From Bradyrhizobium sp. SRS-191 (lineage in GTDB: Bacteria; Pseudomonadota; Alphaproteobacteria; Rhizobiales; Xanthobacteraceae): a stretch of DNA of 64,000 bases. The stretch is taken from positions 1 to 64,000 of the forward strand of contig NZ_JANBVS010000011.1 in the NCBI RefSeq assembly GCF_024586915.1, given 5' to 3'. A program made the translations under genes and the position numbers. This document shows positions 25,739 to 35,405 of this stretch, piece by piece; position 1 is the stretch's first letter; every line of letters begins with the position of its first letter. Under the pieces are notes generated by a model. The model ran no database searches, was not told the origin of the DNA, and worked only from the letters and a program-made list of their open reading frames with translations.

Positions 25739-26835
25739 TAGCCGTCCTCCTGGTAGAGCAAGGCCATAAAACCGGTGAGGCCGCCGACGAACACCGGCAG
25801 CCACGCCGCAGCGATCGGATTCATCAACGCAGCCTTGCTCAAATCTTCCGTTACTTTCGACAGCACGTAGAGCAGAAAGCCGGCGCCCACGCCACTCAAA
25901 ACCATTTTTTGAACGCCACCCATACGGAAGAACCTGAGGGACACGGACGCAGCCAGCATGACCATCGCAGCCAGCAAAAACGGCTGTGCGATCAGCTTAT
26001 GATACTGCAGTCGGTACCCCGCGGTCGCGAAGCCCGAGCTTTCCGACGAACGGATGTAGCTCGGCAGTTGCCAAAACGACACAGTTTCGGGGGTGGAGAA
26101 GCTGTTGCGGACCTGCGCCGGCGTCAGCGTTGTGGGCAAAATGAACGTCGGTTCGTCGACCGGCGGCGCATCGAGCGAGAATCGGCGCACCGATTTGAAC
26201 ACCCATTGGCCCTCGTCGAGCGTCGCCTCGCGCGCTTCGATTCGGTCCTTGAATCGATTCTTCGTATCAAAACGAAACAGCGTCAGTCCGGTCAGCCGCA
26301 CGCCCTGCTGCTCGCTGCGCGCGGCGTTGATGATCACGGAGCCGTCCGGGTTGACCTGGTTCAGCCAAAAGCCCGAGGCATCCTGCACGCCGCCGCCCGG
26401 CGCGCCGCCGAACAACTCGGCTTCCATGCGCTTGGAGAGCTCGCGCAGATTGGCAGACATCGGGTTGTAGAGCGTGGTCGCCATCAGCCCGAGCATGACG
26501 GCGCTGGCCAGCGCCGGCGCAATGAACTGCCAGGCGGAGACGCCGGCGGCGCGGGCCACCACCAGCTCGAGCCGTCGCGACAGCGCCAGATAGCAGGTCA
26601 TCGCGCCGATCAGCACGCAGAACGGCATCATCTTCTCGAGCAGCTGCGGCACACGAAACAGCGACGTCTCCGCGACCATCAGCGCCGATGCGGAGGCGAG
26701 CCCCGAGGTCCTGCGCACCATCTCGATGTAATCGACCAGCACCAGCAGCAGGAAAATGCTCGCGAACACGCCCACCGCCGAGACCAGGAAGCGGCCGGCG
26801 AAGTAGCGTCCGAGCGTGTTGGTGACCATGCTCAT
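25738..26835 (-). CDS. lptG: LPS export ABC transporter permease LptG
   Basis: Inner-membrane half of the LptB2FG exporter that extracts LPS, 365 residues from ATG 26835 (MSMVTNTLGRYFAGRF). Three N-terminal spans (first about 13-33, FLVSAVGVFASIFLLLVLVD) and three C-terminal spans surround a periplasmic beta-jellyroll. The loop EMVRRTSG after the first span and LSRRLELVVARAAGVSAWQF, the LptB-coupling helix, are typical. Its start overlaps the lptF stop by 4 bp, and its stop overlaps the lptD GTG by 1 bp. Confidence 0.95.
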   Translation of the reverse strand: MSMVTNTLGRYFAGRFLVSAVGVFASIFLLLVLVDYIEMVRRTSGLASASALMVAETSLFRVPQLLEKMMPFCVLIGAMTCYLALSRRLELVVARAAGVSAWQFIAPALASAVMLGLMATTLYNPMSANLRELSKRMEAELFGGAPGGGVQDASGFWLNQVNPDGSVIINAARSEQQGVRLTGLTLFRFDTKNRFKDRIEAREATLDEGQWVFKSVRRFSLDAPPVDEPTFILPTTLTPAQVRNSFSTPETVSFWQLPSYIRSSESSGFATAGYRLQYHKLIAQPFLLAAMVMLAASVSLRFFRMGGVQKMVLSGVGAGFLLYVLSKVTEDLSKAALMNPIAAAWLPVFVGGLTGFMALLYQEDG

Positions 26836-28001
26836 GCGGTGACCGGCCTTCTGAACAGCCGCGCGATCCGCGCATTGGAGCGGTTGATCGCCTCCATCAG
26901 CCGCGCCGGCGGCTCGATGACGACGCCGCCGATGATGACCCAGATGGACAGGCCGAGCGCGCCGAACAGCATCAGATACTGGATCAGTGCTGCGATCGGC
27001 GTCTTCACCGTCATGACCGAGCAGGCGAAGCCCGCCATGCGCACGCCGAACACGGCGAGGATGGCGCTGCCGAACGAGAAGTTGCGGCTCTGACGGGTGG
27101 TGCGCGGGGCGCCGAGAAACGCGAAGGTGAGGGCGGCGAAGGCGAACGGGTAGATCGGGGCCAGGAATCGGTCGTGCAATTCCTGCCGGAATTGTCCGGG
27201 AATCTGCTTGTAGATCGGATCGTTCTCCGAAGGCGCCATCAGCTCCCACAGATAGCGCTCGCGGATGCCGAGCGTGACGTCGCGGCCCTGATTCGAGAAC
27301 TTCGACATGTCGAAGGCGTAGCGGGCGAATGCCACCATCGCCGGCTCACGCTTGCCGATCTCGAAGCGCTCCAGGTTGCCGTCCTCCAGCACCAGGAACG
27401 AGCCGTCGGCGTTCTTCACGACGGTGCCCTTCTCGGCGATGATCGTGATCCGTTCCTTGGGGTCGCGGCGGTCGTCGATCAGGATGCTCTTCAACTCGCC
27501 GCCGGGCTGGCGTTCGCCGATCCGGATCGTCAGGTTCTGGTCGAGCTGCGCAAACCGTCCGGGCTGCAGGATGTTCGTCAGCACGTCCGCGGTGATCTCG
27601 GCATCCCATTGCTTGATCCGGCGCAGGCCGTCAGGCGCGACATAGGCCGCAAGCATGGTCACCAGCAAAGCAACCACGCAGGTCGCATAGGCGAATGGCA
27701 CGAACAGCCGGATCGGCGACATGCCGGCGGCGTTCATGACGATGATTTCCGAATCGGTCGCGAGCTTGTTCAGCGTATGCGACACCGCGATCATCAGCGC
27801 GATCGGCGCGATGACGCCGAGCAGGGAGGGAATCACCAGGCCGGTGATGCCGAGGAAGGTCAGGATGGTCTGGCCCTGGCTGGTCATCAGATCGATGCCG
27901 CGCAGCGCCTGGGTAATCCAGATCACGCCGGTGAGGCTGACCAGCACCAACGCAAACGACGCGAGCGTCGTGCGAAAGATGTACTTGTCGATGGACCCCA
28001 T
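26832..28001 (-). CDS. lptF: LPS export ABC transporter permease LptF
   Basis: Partner of LptG, 389 residues from ATG 28001 (MGSIDKYIFRTTLASF). It has the same 3+3 membrane-span layout with a central periplasmic domain (about 130-270) and the coupling segment LATDSEIIVMNAAGMSP. Upstream in-frame residues are discarded because they overlap the divergent pepA promoter and lack conservation. It opens the lptF-lptG-lptD-surA-pdxA-rsmA operon; lptF divergent from pepA-holC is also the E. coli arrangement. Confidence 0.95.
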   Translation of the reverse strand: MGSIDKYIFRTTLASFALVLVSLTGVIWITQALRGIDLMTSQGQTILTFLGITGLVIPSLLGVIAPIALMIAVSHTLNKLATDSEIIVMNAAGMSPIRLFVPFAYATCVVALLVTMLAAYVAPDGLRRIKQWDAEITADVLTNILQPGRFAQLDQNLTIRIGERQPGGELKSILIDDRRDPKERITIIAEKGTVVKNADGSFLVLEDGNLERFEIGKREPAMVAFARYAFDMSKFSNQGRDVTLGIRERYLWELMAPSENDPIYKQIPGQFRQELHDRFLAPIYPFAFAALTFAFLGAPRTTRQSRNFSFGSAILAVFGVRMAGFACSVMTVKTPIAALIQYLMLFGALGLSIWVIIGGVVIEPPARLMEAINRSNARIARLFRRPVTA

Positions 28002-28338
28002 CGTGCGCGCTCGATCCCCAATCAGAAGTCCCGGAACGAGCGCTGCAGCACCCTTGAAACGGGGTCCCCAGGCTGCCTGCGCCGTTACGTTCCAAGGCCG
28101 GTGAATATCTTTACCATCCCTTTGATCCGTCGACAAAATGGCTGTGGCGTGGCGCCACGAAAATGTGGTCGAAATTTCATCGTTGTGGCCGCCCCGCCAC
28201 GGGAAGACTTGGCAGCCTGCGCCCCTGCAGGCCATACTGCTGCCGGATTGGGTTCCGAACTGCTGCCATCCCCGTCTGTCCACTCGGATTTTGGCCGGTT
28301 GCGGCGGCTCTCATGTCGAAATTTTGGAGGATTGCTTG
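28002..28338. other. Divergent promoter region lptF / pepA
   Basis: About 335 bp between divergent genes. A perfect 12-bp palindrome CGTGGCGCCACG lies at 28148-28159 and could be an operator. TTTGGAGGA (28323-28331) is the pepA SD. No gene is seen. Confidence 0.45.
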
Positions 28339-29838
28339 ATGTCCGACACCGTCAAGGTCGGCTTCGTCCCGCTGTCGACCGCCCCGCGCGGTATCGCTGT
28401 GGCCTTTTGCGACGACCAGCTGCGGCTAGGCGTCGCGACCGGCAAGGCGCTCGGCGGAGCCTCGGACCTGATCAAGCGCGCCGCCGGAGCCGCCCGTTTC
28501 AAGGGCAAGGATGGCTCGGTGCTGGATCTCCTGGCTCCCGAGGGAATCAAGATTCAGCGCTTGATCGTGATCGGCACCGGCAAGGGCGGCGATCACAAGG
28601 AAAAGGATTTCCTCAAATATGGCGGTAGCTTAGCCGGAAAATTGAACGCCGGAACTGAAGCCGTGACAGTGTTGGCCGAGCTCCCCTCCGGGCCGATGAC
28701 GCCCGACCAGGTCAGCTCGCTGGCGGCCGGCGTGAGGCTGCGGGCCTATCGGTTCGACCGCTACAAGACCAAGAAGAAGGACGAGGAGGGCGACGTCAGC
28801 GCCAATGTCTCGATTGCGGTCGCCGACGTGGCCGCGGCGAAGAAGGCGTTCGCGCCGCGCGCCCATGTGACGGACGGCGTGATTCTCGCCCGCGATCTCG
28901 TGAACGAGCCGCCGAACGTGCTCTATCCGGAAGAGTTCGCCAAGCGCGCGGCCGCGCTGCGCAAGCTCGGCGTCACCGTCGAGATCCTCGATGTCCCCGC
29001 GATGAAGAAGCTCGGCATGGGAGCGCTGCTCGGCGTCGGCCAGGGCTCGGCCCGGCCGAGCCGCACCGTGGTGATGCGCTACGACGGCGGCAAGAAGGGT
29101 GAGCAGCCGGTGGCCTTCATCGGCAAGGGCGTGTGCTTCGATACCGGCGGCATCTCGATCAAGCCGGCGGGCTCGATGGAGGACATGAAGGGCGACATGG
29201 GCGGCGCGGCCTGCGTCGTCGGCCTGATGCACGCGCTGGCGGCCCGCAAGGCCAAAGCGAACGTGATCGGCGCAATCGGCCTGGTCGAGAACATGCCGGA
29301 CGGCAACGCGCAGCGCCCCGGCGACATCGTCACCTCGATGTCCGGCCAGACCATCGAGATCATCAACACCGACGCGGAAGGCCGGCTCGTGCTTGCCGAT
29401 GTGCTCTGGCACGTCGCGACCAAGTACAAGCCGAAATTCATGATCGACCTGGCGACCCTGACCGGCGCGATCCTGGTCGCGCTCGGCACCGAGCATGCCG
29501 GCCTGTTTTCCAACAATGACGATCTTGCCGACAAGCTGTTGAAGGCAGGGCAGGAGACCGGCGAGAAGGTGTGGCGCATGCCGCTCGGCTCCGAATACGA
29601 CAAGCTGATCGATTCGCAGTTCGCCGACATGAAGAACACCGGCGGCCGTCATGGCGGCTCGATCACGGCCGCGCAATTCCTGCAGCGCTTCGTCAACGAC
29701 ACGCCATGGGCGCATCTCGACATCGCCGGCACCGCGATGGGCGCGCCGAAATCCGAGATCAACCAGAGCTGGGGATCCGGCTATGGCGTGCGCCTGCTCG
29801 ATCGTCTCGTCTGGGATTCCTACGAAGCGAAATCATAA
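28339..29838 (+). CDS. pepA: Leucyl aminopeptidase
   Basis: M17 di-zinc cytosolic aminopeptidase, 499 residues from ATG 28339, which follows a strong GGAGGA. The metal and active-site motifs are intact: GKGVCFDTGGISIKPAGSM with a catalytic Lys, DMGGAA, and the family signature NTDAEGRLVLAD (343-354). The N-terminal macrodomain-like half is normal in length. It is divergent from lptF and 15 bp upstream of holC; this pepA-holC pairing is conserved widely in proteobacteria. Confidence 0.97.
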   Translation: MSDTVKVGFVPLSTAPRGIAVAFCDDQLRLGVATGKALGGASDLIKRAAGAARFKGKDGSVLDLLAPEGIKIQRLIVIGTGKGGDHKEKDFLKYGGSLAGKLNAGTEAVTVLAELPSGPMTPDQVSSLAAGVRLRAYRFDRYKTKKKDEEGDVSANVSIAVADVAAAKKAFAPRAHVTDGVILARDLVNEPPNVLYPEEFAKRAAALRKLGVTVEILDVPAMKKLGMGALLGVGQGSARPSRTVVMRYDGGKKGEQPVAFIGKGVCFDTGGISIKPAGSMEDMKGDMGGAACVVGLMHALAARKAKANVIGAIGLVENMPDGNAQRPGDIVTSMSGQTIEIINTDAEGRLVLADVLWHVATKYKPKFMIDLATLTGAILVALGTEHAGLFSNNDDLADKLLKAGQETGEKVWRMPLGSEYDKLIDSQFADMKNTGGRHGGSITAAQFLQRFVNDTPWAHLDIAGTAMGAPKSEINQSWGSGYGVRLLDRLVWDSYEAKS

Positions 29839-29853
29839 GGGACATCAGCGCGC

Positions 29854-30306
29854 ATGACCGAAGTCCTGTTCTATCATCTGCAGAACATGACCCTGGAAGG
29901 CGTGCTGCCGCCGCTGCTCGAGAAGTCGCTCGAGCGCGGCTGGCGGGTGGTGGTGCAGTCCACATCGGAGGAACGTGCAGATGCGCTCGATGCGCATCTG
30001 TGGACCTATCGTGACGATTCGTTTCTGCCGCACGCCAGCTGGCGGGTGGCCGATGTGGCCGAGCAGCCGATCGTGCTGACGATCGAGGAGAGCAATCCGA
30101 ACGGCGCCCACGTGCGCTTCCTGGTAGACAACGCGCCGCTGCCGTCCGATGCGCACAGCTACGAGCGCATGGTGCTGGTGTTCAACGGCGATGATCCCGA
30201 CGCGCTCGCTGCAGCGCGGTCGGCATGGACCGATTGCAAAAGCCGTGGATTCGAGGTCACCTATTGGCAGGCCGACGAGCGCGGACGCTGGCAACGTCGG
30301 CAATGA
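29854..30306 (+). CDS. holC: DNA polymerase III chi subunit
   Basis: Chi links the clamp loader to single-stranded DNA-binding protein. The 150-residue protein has the family start EVLFYHLQ, CPULL-like helix LPPLLEKSLERGWRVVVQ, the ALDAHLWTYRDDSFLPH core and the C-terminal DDPDAL and YWQADERGRW. It starts 15 bp after pepA and is almost certainly cotranscribed. Confidence 0.95.
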   Translation: MTEVLFYHLQNMTLEGVLPPLLEKSLERGWRVVVQSTSEERADALDAHLWTYRDDSFLPHASWRVADVAEQPIVLTIEESNPNGAHVRFLVDNAPLPSDAHSYERMVLVFNGDDPDALAAARSAWTDCKSRGFEVTYWQADERGRWQRRQ

Positions 30307-30467
30307 TGGCGTAATGCCAAACGACGTGCCGTGATGGCTGCGCCGCGTGATTAATGATAATCTGCCGATTTACCGGCAGAGCGTTGGCAAAGTCACGAAC
30401 GTGCCGCAAAGTGATGTTGGGACAACACGTTAGAATGTCCACAGGTTGCAATTCAGCAAGGTTCATC

Positions 30468-31013
30468 GTGCGACACCACACCAAACAGCTGACGCGCGCT
30501 CTGGCGTTCCTTGTGCTTGCCCCGGTCGTGGCCGGATGCTCGAGCACGCCCGACTTCCTCTCGAAGGATGCCGAGTGGTTCAACCGGCCGCAGCGCCTGT
30601 TCATCAGGAACATCTCCATCGACGCGCCGCCGCTGACTCCTGACAAGCCCGTCACCGCCGATGATCTGGTCAGCGCCGAGGGTGGATGTCCGGGTATGGC
30701 GCCAGCGGGCGGGGCTGCGGGTGCGAATGCGTTGAGCAACGATGCGGCCGCTGCGCCGCCGCCGGCCGCGGGCGGCTCCGTCGCGCTCGGGCACACCGAG
30801 TGCGACGTGGTGCGCGGCATCGGCGCGCCCGATAGCGTCAACATCGGCAACAATGGCGGCGACCGCCTGGCCACGGTGACCTGGCTGCGCGGCGCGCGCG
30901 CCGGCGTCTATACATTCACTGCGGGTCGTCTGACATCGGTCGAGCGCGCGCCTGACGCGGGTCCGGCGCCGAAGATGGCCAAGCCGAGCAAGGCGAAGAA
31001 GCGCGCGGGCTGA
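30468..31013 (+). CDS. Putative outer-membrane lipoprotein with BamE/SmpA-like C-terminal region
   Basis: The 181-residue product of GTG 30468 has a lipoprotein signal (ALAFLVLAPVVAGC) with lipobox VAGC at about residue 24. A conserved-looking stretch FLSKDAEWFNRPQRLFIRN follows, then an Ala/Pro-rich linker, then LGHTECDVVRGIGAPDSV and VTWLRGARAGVYTFTAGRL. The last part resembles the BamE/SmpA pattern in which a Gly-x-Thr turn and a Gly-x-Pro loop precede two strands, but this is by eye. An upstream ATG at 30435 is a possible start; AAGG before the GTG favours the shorter form. Single gene. Confidence 0.7.
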   Translation: MRHHTKQLTRALAFLVLAPVVAGCSSTPDFLSKDAEWFNRPQRLFIRNISIDAPPLTPDKPVTADDLVSAEGGCPGMAPAGGAAGANALSNDAAAAPPPAAGGSVALGHTECDVVRGIGAPDSVNIGNNGGDRLATVTWLRGARAGVYTFTAGRLTSVERAPDAGPAPKMAKPSKAKKRAG

Positions 31014-31071
31014 GCGCGCGCTCACCGTTCGCTTGTTTGTCGTCGTTGTTCAGTCGACGAATGCCGGTTCG

Positions 31072-32940
<1,869 letters not shown>

Positions 32941-33008
32941 GCGCGCCTTGTCACCGCGCACGCGGCCAAACGCAACCGCTTTATGCCGGTTTCAGGCGCT
33001 GGAGCCCG

Positions 33009-33194
33009 TCAATCGAAGCGAGCCATCGCCTCGTCCCGCTTGCGGAGCTCGTTCATCAGATGGGCCAGGGAATCGGGCAGGCTGGTGCCATCGGGCGGCA
33101 GGCTGCGCTGCAGGCGTTCGCCCACGGCCTCACAGATCGATCGGCTGGTCTTGCGATCGAGCGCCTCGCTGAATTCGGCGGTGCGGCCAGACAT
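33009..33194 (-). CDS. Small hypothetical protein, 61 residues
   Basis: From ATG 33194 the product is soluble, helical and charged: MSGRTAEFSEALDRKTSRS, then EAVGERLQRSLPP and LAHLMNELRKRDEAMARFD. No known domain is recognised. GGAACTCC lies before the start; the longer frame from 33299 runs through the neighbouring terminator and is unlikely. It lies 68 bp upstream of the ABC-F gene on the same strand and may be cotranscribed. Confidence 0.65.
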   Translation of the reverse strand: MSGRTAEFSEALDRKTSRSICEAVGERLQRSLPPDGTSLPDSLAHLMNELRKRDEAMARFD

Positions 33195-33306
33195 GACGGA
33201 GTTCCACGAGCAGTTGCAATTCAGTGCCTTATCAAGTCTTGGAGGGCTGAATTGTTTCCGTGGAAGCGCCAAGCGGCGGAAAATGGGTTGATAATGCACA
33301 AAAAAA

Positions 33307-33332
33307 GCCCCGGCGTGGGGGAACGCCGGGGC
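33307..33332 (-). terminator. Rho-independent terminator for the Gly/His-rich gene
   Basis: GCCCCGGCGT (33307-33316) and ACGCCGGGGC (33323-33332) form a perfect 10-bp stem; on the minus strand seven U residues follow. It sits 58 bp after the stop of the 33391-33669 gene. Confidence 0.92.
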
Positions 33333-33390
33333 AATGCGAGTTCGGAGTGGCGGGGGGCGGATGCCGCTCCTAGGCTCGTAACAAGCGGTA

Positions 33391-33669
33391 TCAGTAGCAG
33401 CGGTTCACCACGCGCCAGCGCGGTCCCCACGGCGTCGGAACGACGCGGCGCACGTAGCAGCCGCCGTAGCCGTAGCTGTAGACCGGGCCGCCGACGAAGA
33501 CGCGGGGGCCGTAGAACGGCCGGTGCCAGCCGTAACCGCCGTGCCAGCCATGGTGCCAACCGCCGCCACCCCAGCCACCGTGCCAATGGGCCGATGCGGC
33601 GGTGGGAACGAGGGCGGCTGCGCCGAGGGACACGGCGGCCGCCACGATGAGGGAGAGTTTGCGCAACAT
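33391..33669 (-). CDS. Secreted Gly/Trp/His/Tyr-rich small protein
   Basis: 92 residues with a clear signal peptide (LSLIVAAAVSLGAAALVPTAASA). The mature 65 residues are low-complexity: HWHGGWGGGGWHHGWHGG near the start, then Tyr/Gly/Pro-rich, ending YVRRVVPTPWGPRWRVVNRCY-like with two Cys. His clusters could bind metal, but that is inference. Similar secreted Gly-rich proteins are frequent in Bradyrhizobium. It is a single gene with its own strong terminator. Confidence 0.85.
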   Translation of the reverse strand: MLRKLSLIVAAAVSLGAAALVPTAASAHWHGGWGGGGWHHGWHGGYGWHRPFYGPRVFVGGPVYSYGYGGCYVRRVVPTPWGPRWRVVNRCY

Positions 33670-33952
33670 GATCGTCTCCTGGATGACAGCGCTGAGAGGC
33701 GCGAATTGTCCGACGGATGAGGCGGGGAGAAGGCGGCTACCTTAGGCTGGTGGCTCGTCGTCGCCCGATACCGACAATGTAGGACATGACAGCTGAACGA
33801 CGGGCGCACGAGTCCTTCAGACTATGTTCAGAATCGTGAAATTGTCGTAAGGCGTCGCCCCTCGGGACGGGCCCCCGGTCGCTTGCCGTCGACCGATCAC
33901 GTCGATATAAGCCCGCAACTCACCCAAATCCCCCATCTCCAAGGACGATATC

Positions 33953-34375
33953 ATGGCGATTGAGCGCACCTTTTCGATCATCAAGCCCGACGCGACCGAG
34001 CGTAACCTCACCGGCGCGGTCAACGCGCTGATCGAGAAGGCCGGCCTGCGCATCGTGGCCCAGAAGCGGATCCGCATGACCCGCGACCAGGCTGAGACCT
34101 TCTACGCCGTGCACAAGGCCCGCCCGTTCTTCGGCGAACTGGTCGACTTCATGATCTCCGGTCCGGTCGTGGTTCAGGTCCTGGAGGGCGAGGGCGCCAT
34201 CCTGAAGTACCGTGACGTGATGGGCGCGACCGATCCGTCGAAGGCGGCCGAGGGTACCATCCGCAAGGCGCATGCGAAGTCGATCGGCGAGAACTCGGTG
34301 CACGGCTCGGACGCGGCCGAGACGGCGGCGATCGAGATCGCGCAGTTCTTCTCCGGCAACGAGATCGTCGGCTAA
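33953..34375 (+). CDS. ndk: Nucleoside diphosphate kinase
   Basis: Transfers the gamma phosphate among NTPs and dNTPs through a phospho-histidine. The 140-residue protein is canonical: ERTFSIIKPDATERN, RPFFGELVDFMISGPVV, and the active-site His117 in NSVHGSDA. AAGGA precedes the start. It is followed by a perfect GC hairpin and then the TerC-family gene. Confidence 0.98.
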   Translation: MAIERTFSIIKPDATERNLTGAVNALIEKAGLRIVAQKRIRMTRDQAETFYAVHKARPFFGELVDFMISGPVVVQVLEGEGAILKYRDVMGATDPSKAAEGTIRKAHAKSIGENSVHGSDAAETAAIEIAQFFSGNEIVG

Positions 34376-34388
34376 CGTGAGCATCGCT

Positions 34389-34411
34389 GCGGCGGAGCCT
34401 TGCTCCGCCGC
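34389..34411 (+). terminator. GC-rich hairpin after ndk
   Basis: GCGGCGGAGC (34389-34398) and GCTCCGCCGC (34402-34411) form a perfect 10-bp stem with a 3-nt loop, 13 bp after the ndk stop. There is no U tract, so termination would be partial or Rho-assisted. Confidence 0.55.
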
Positions 34412-34441
34412 AAACCGATCGCCTGCGCGATCCCGAATTGA

Positions 34442-35326
34442 ATGCATCTGAAAGGTCTGGCCGTGAACTGGCTGTCGCAGCTCGCCGATCCCGCCACTTA
34501 CGGCCATCTCCTCGCTCAATTCGAAGCTGACCTGCAAAGCCCCGGCTTCTGGCTTGCGCTCGGCAAGATCATCTGGATCAACGTGCTGTTGTCCGGCGAC
34601 AACGCGCTGGTCATCGCGCTCGCCTGCCGCGGCCTGCACGGGCGGCACCGTTTCTGGGGCATGGTCGCGGGCTCCGGCATCGCGGTTGCGCTCCGCATTG
34701 CCTTTACCGGCATCGTCGCCACTCTGATGGCGCTGCCTTATCTGAAGCTGATCGGCGGCCTTGCGCTGCTCGTGATCGCAGCCAAGCTGCTTGTTCCCGA
34801 GGACGAGAACGACGATATCGCGGCCGGCACGACGCTTTGGCATGCGGTGCGCATCGTCGCGCTCGCTGACCTCGTGATGAGCCTCGACAACGTCATCGCG
34901 GTGGCTGCCGCCGCCAACGGCCAGGCCTCACTGCTGATCATCGGCCTTGCCATGAGCATCCCGCTGATCATCGCCGGCGCCGCACTGATCATGCTCGTGC
35001 TCGATCGTTTCCCCCTGCTGGTCTGGCTCGGCGCCATGCTGCTCGGCTGGGTCGCCGGCGAGGTGATCGCCACCGATCCCGCGATCGAGCCGCTGCTGCA
35101 CCATCTGCTCGACGGCACCGTCAACATCAGCATCGACGCGGCGTCGGCCCTGTGGGCGGGCAAGTCGAATTTGACCAGCCATGTCGACGTGATGGAAACC
35201 CTGATGTCGCTGCTCGGCGCGCTGGTGGTGTTGATCGCCGGCTCGATCTGGCGCGGCCGCGCGCTGCAGCACAAGGGCGAGCCCGAGATCGAAGCCGTTC
35301 CGGCGCGCGGCGTCGAACTGCCGTAG
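34442..35326 (+). CDS. TerC family integral membrane protein
   Basis: 294 residues with seven or more membrane spans. The two acidic intramembrane motifs of the TerC family are present: SGDNALVIALA and MSLDNVIAVAAAA. The family is linked to metal ion export and tellurium resistance, with manganese export shown for some members; the substrate here is not known. A GTG at 34463 preceded by GAAAGG is a plausible alternative start giving MNWLSQL. It lies 66 bp after ndk, past a hairpin. Confidence 0.85.
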   Translation: MHLKGLAVNWLSQLADPATYGHLLAQFEADLQSPGFWLALGKIIWINVLLSGDNALVIALACRGLHGRHRFWGMVAGSGIAVALRIAFTGIVATLMALPYLKLIGGLALLVIAAKLLVPEDENDDIAAGTTLWHAVRIVALADLVMSLDNVIAVAAAANGQASLLIIGLAMSIPLIIAGAALIMLVLDRFPLLVWLGAMLLGWVAGEVIATDPAIEPLLHHLLDGTVNISIDAASALWAGKSNLTSHVDVMETLMSLLGALVVLIAGSIWRGRALQHKGEPEIEAVPARGVELP

Positions 35327-35405
35327 TCCAGGCGTCGAGGTCTGGGATCTCCTCCCCGCGCGCGTGATCGCGATTGCGGCCGGAGCAGAGTGACCCCGCC
35401 CAGGC

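Noticed and set aside
23174..25741. 855-residue open frame on the plus strand
   Set aside because: Exactly opposite lptD; composition Arg/His/Val-rich as expected for a GC-rich shadow.
28148..28159. Palindrome CGTGGCGCCACG between lptF and pepA
   Set aside because: Real symmetry, but short GC-rich palindromes are common at this GC content; kept only as a note.
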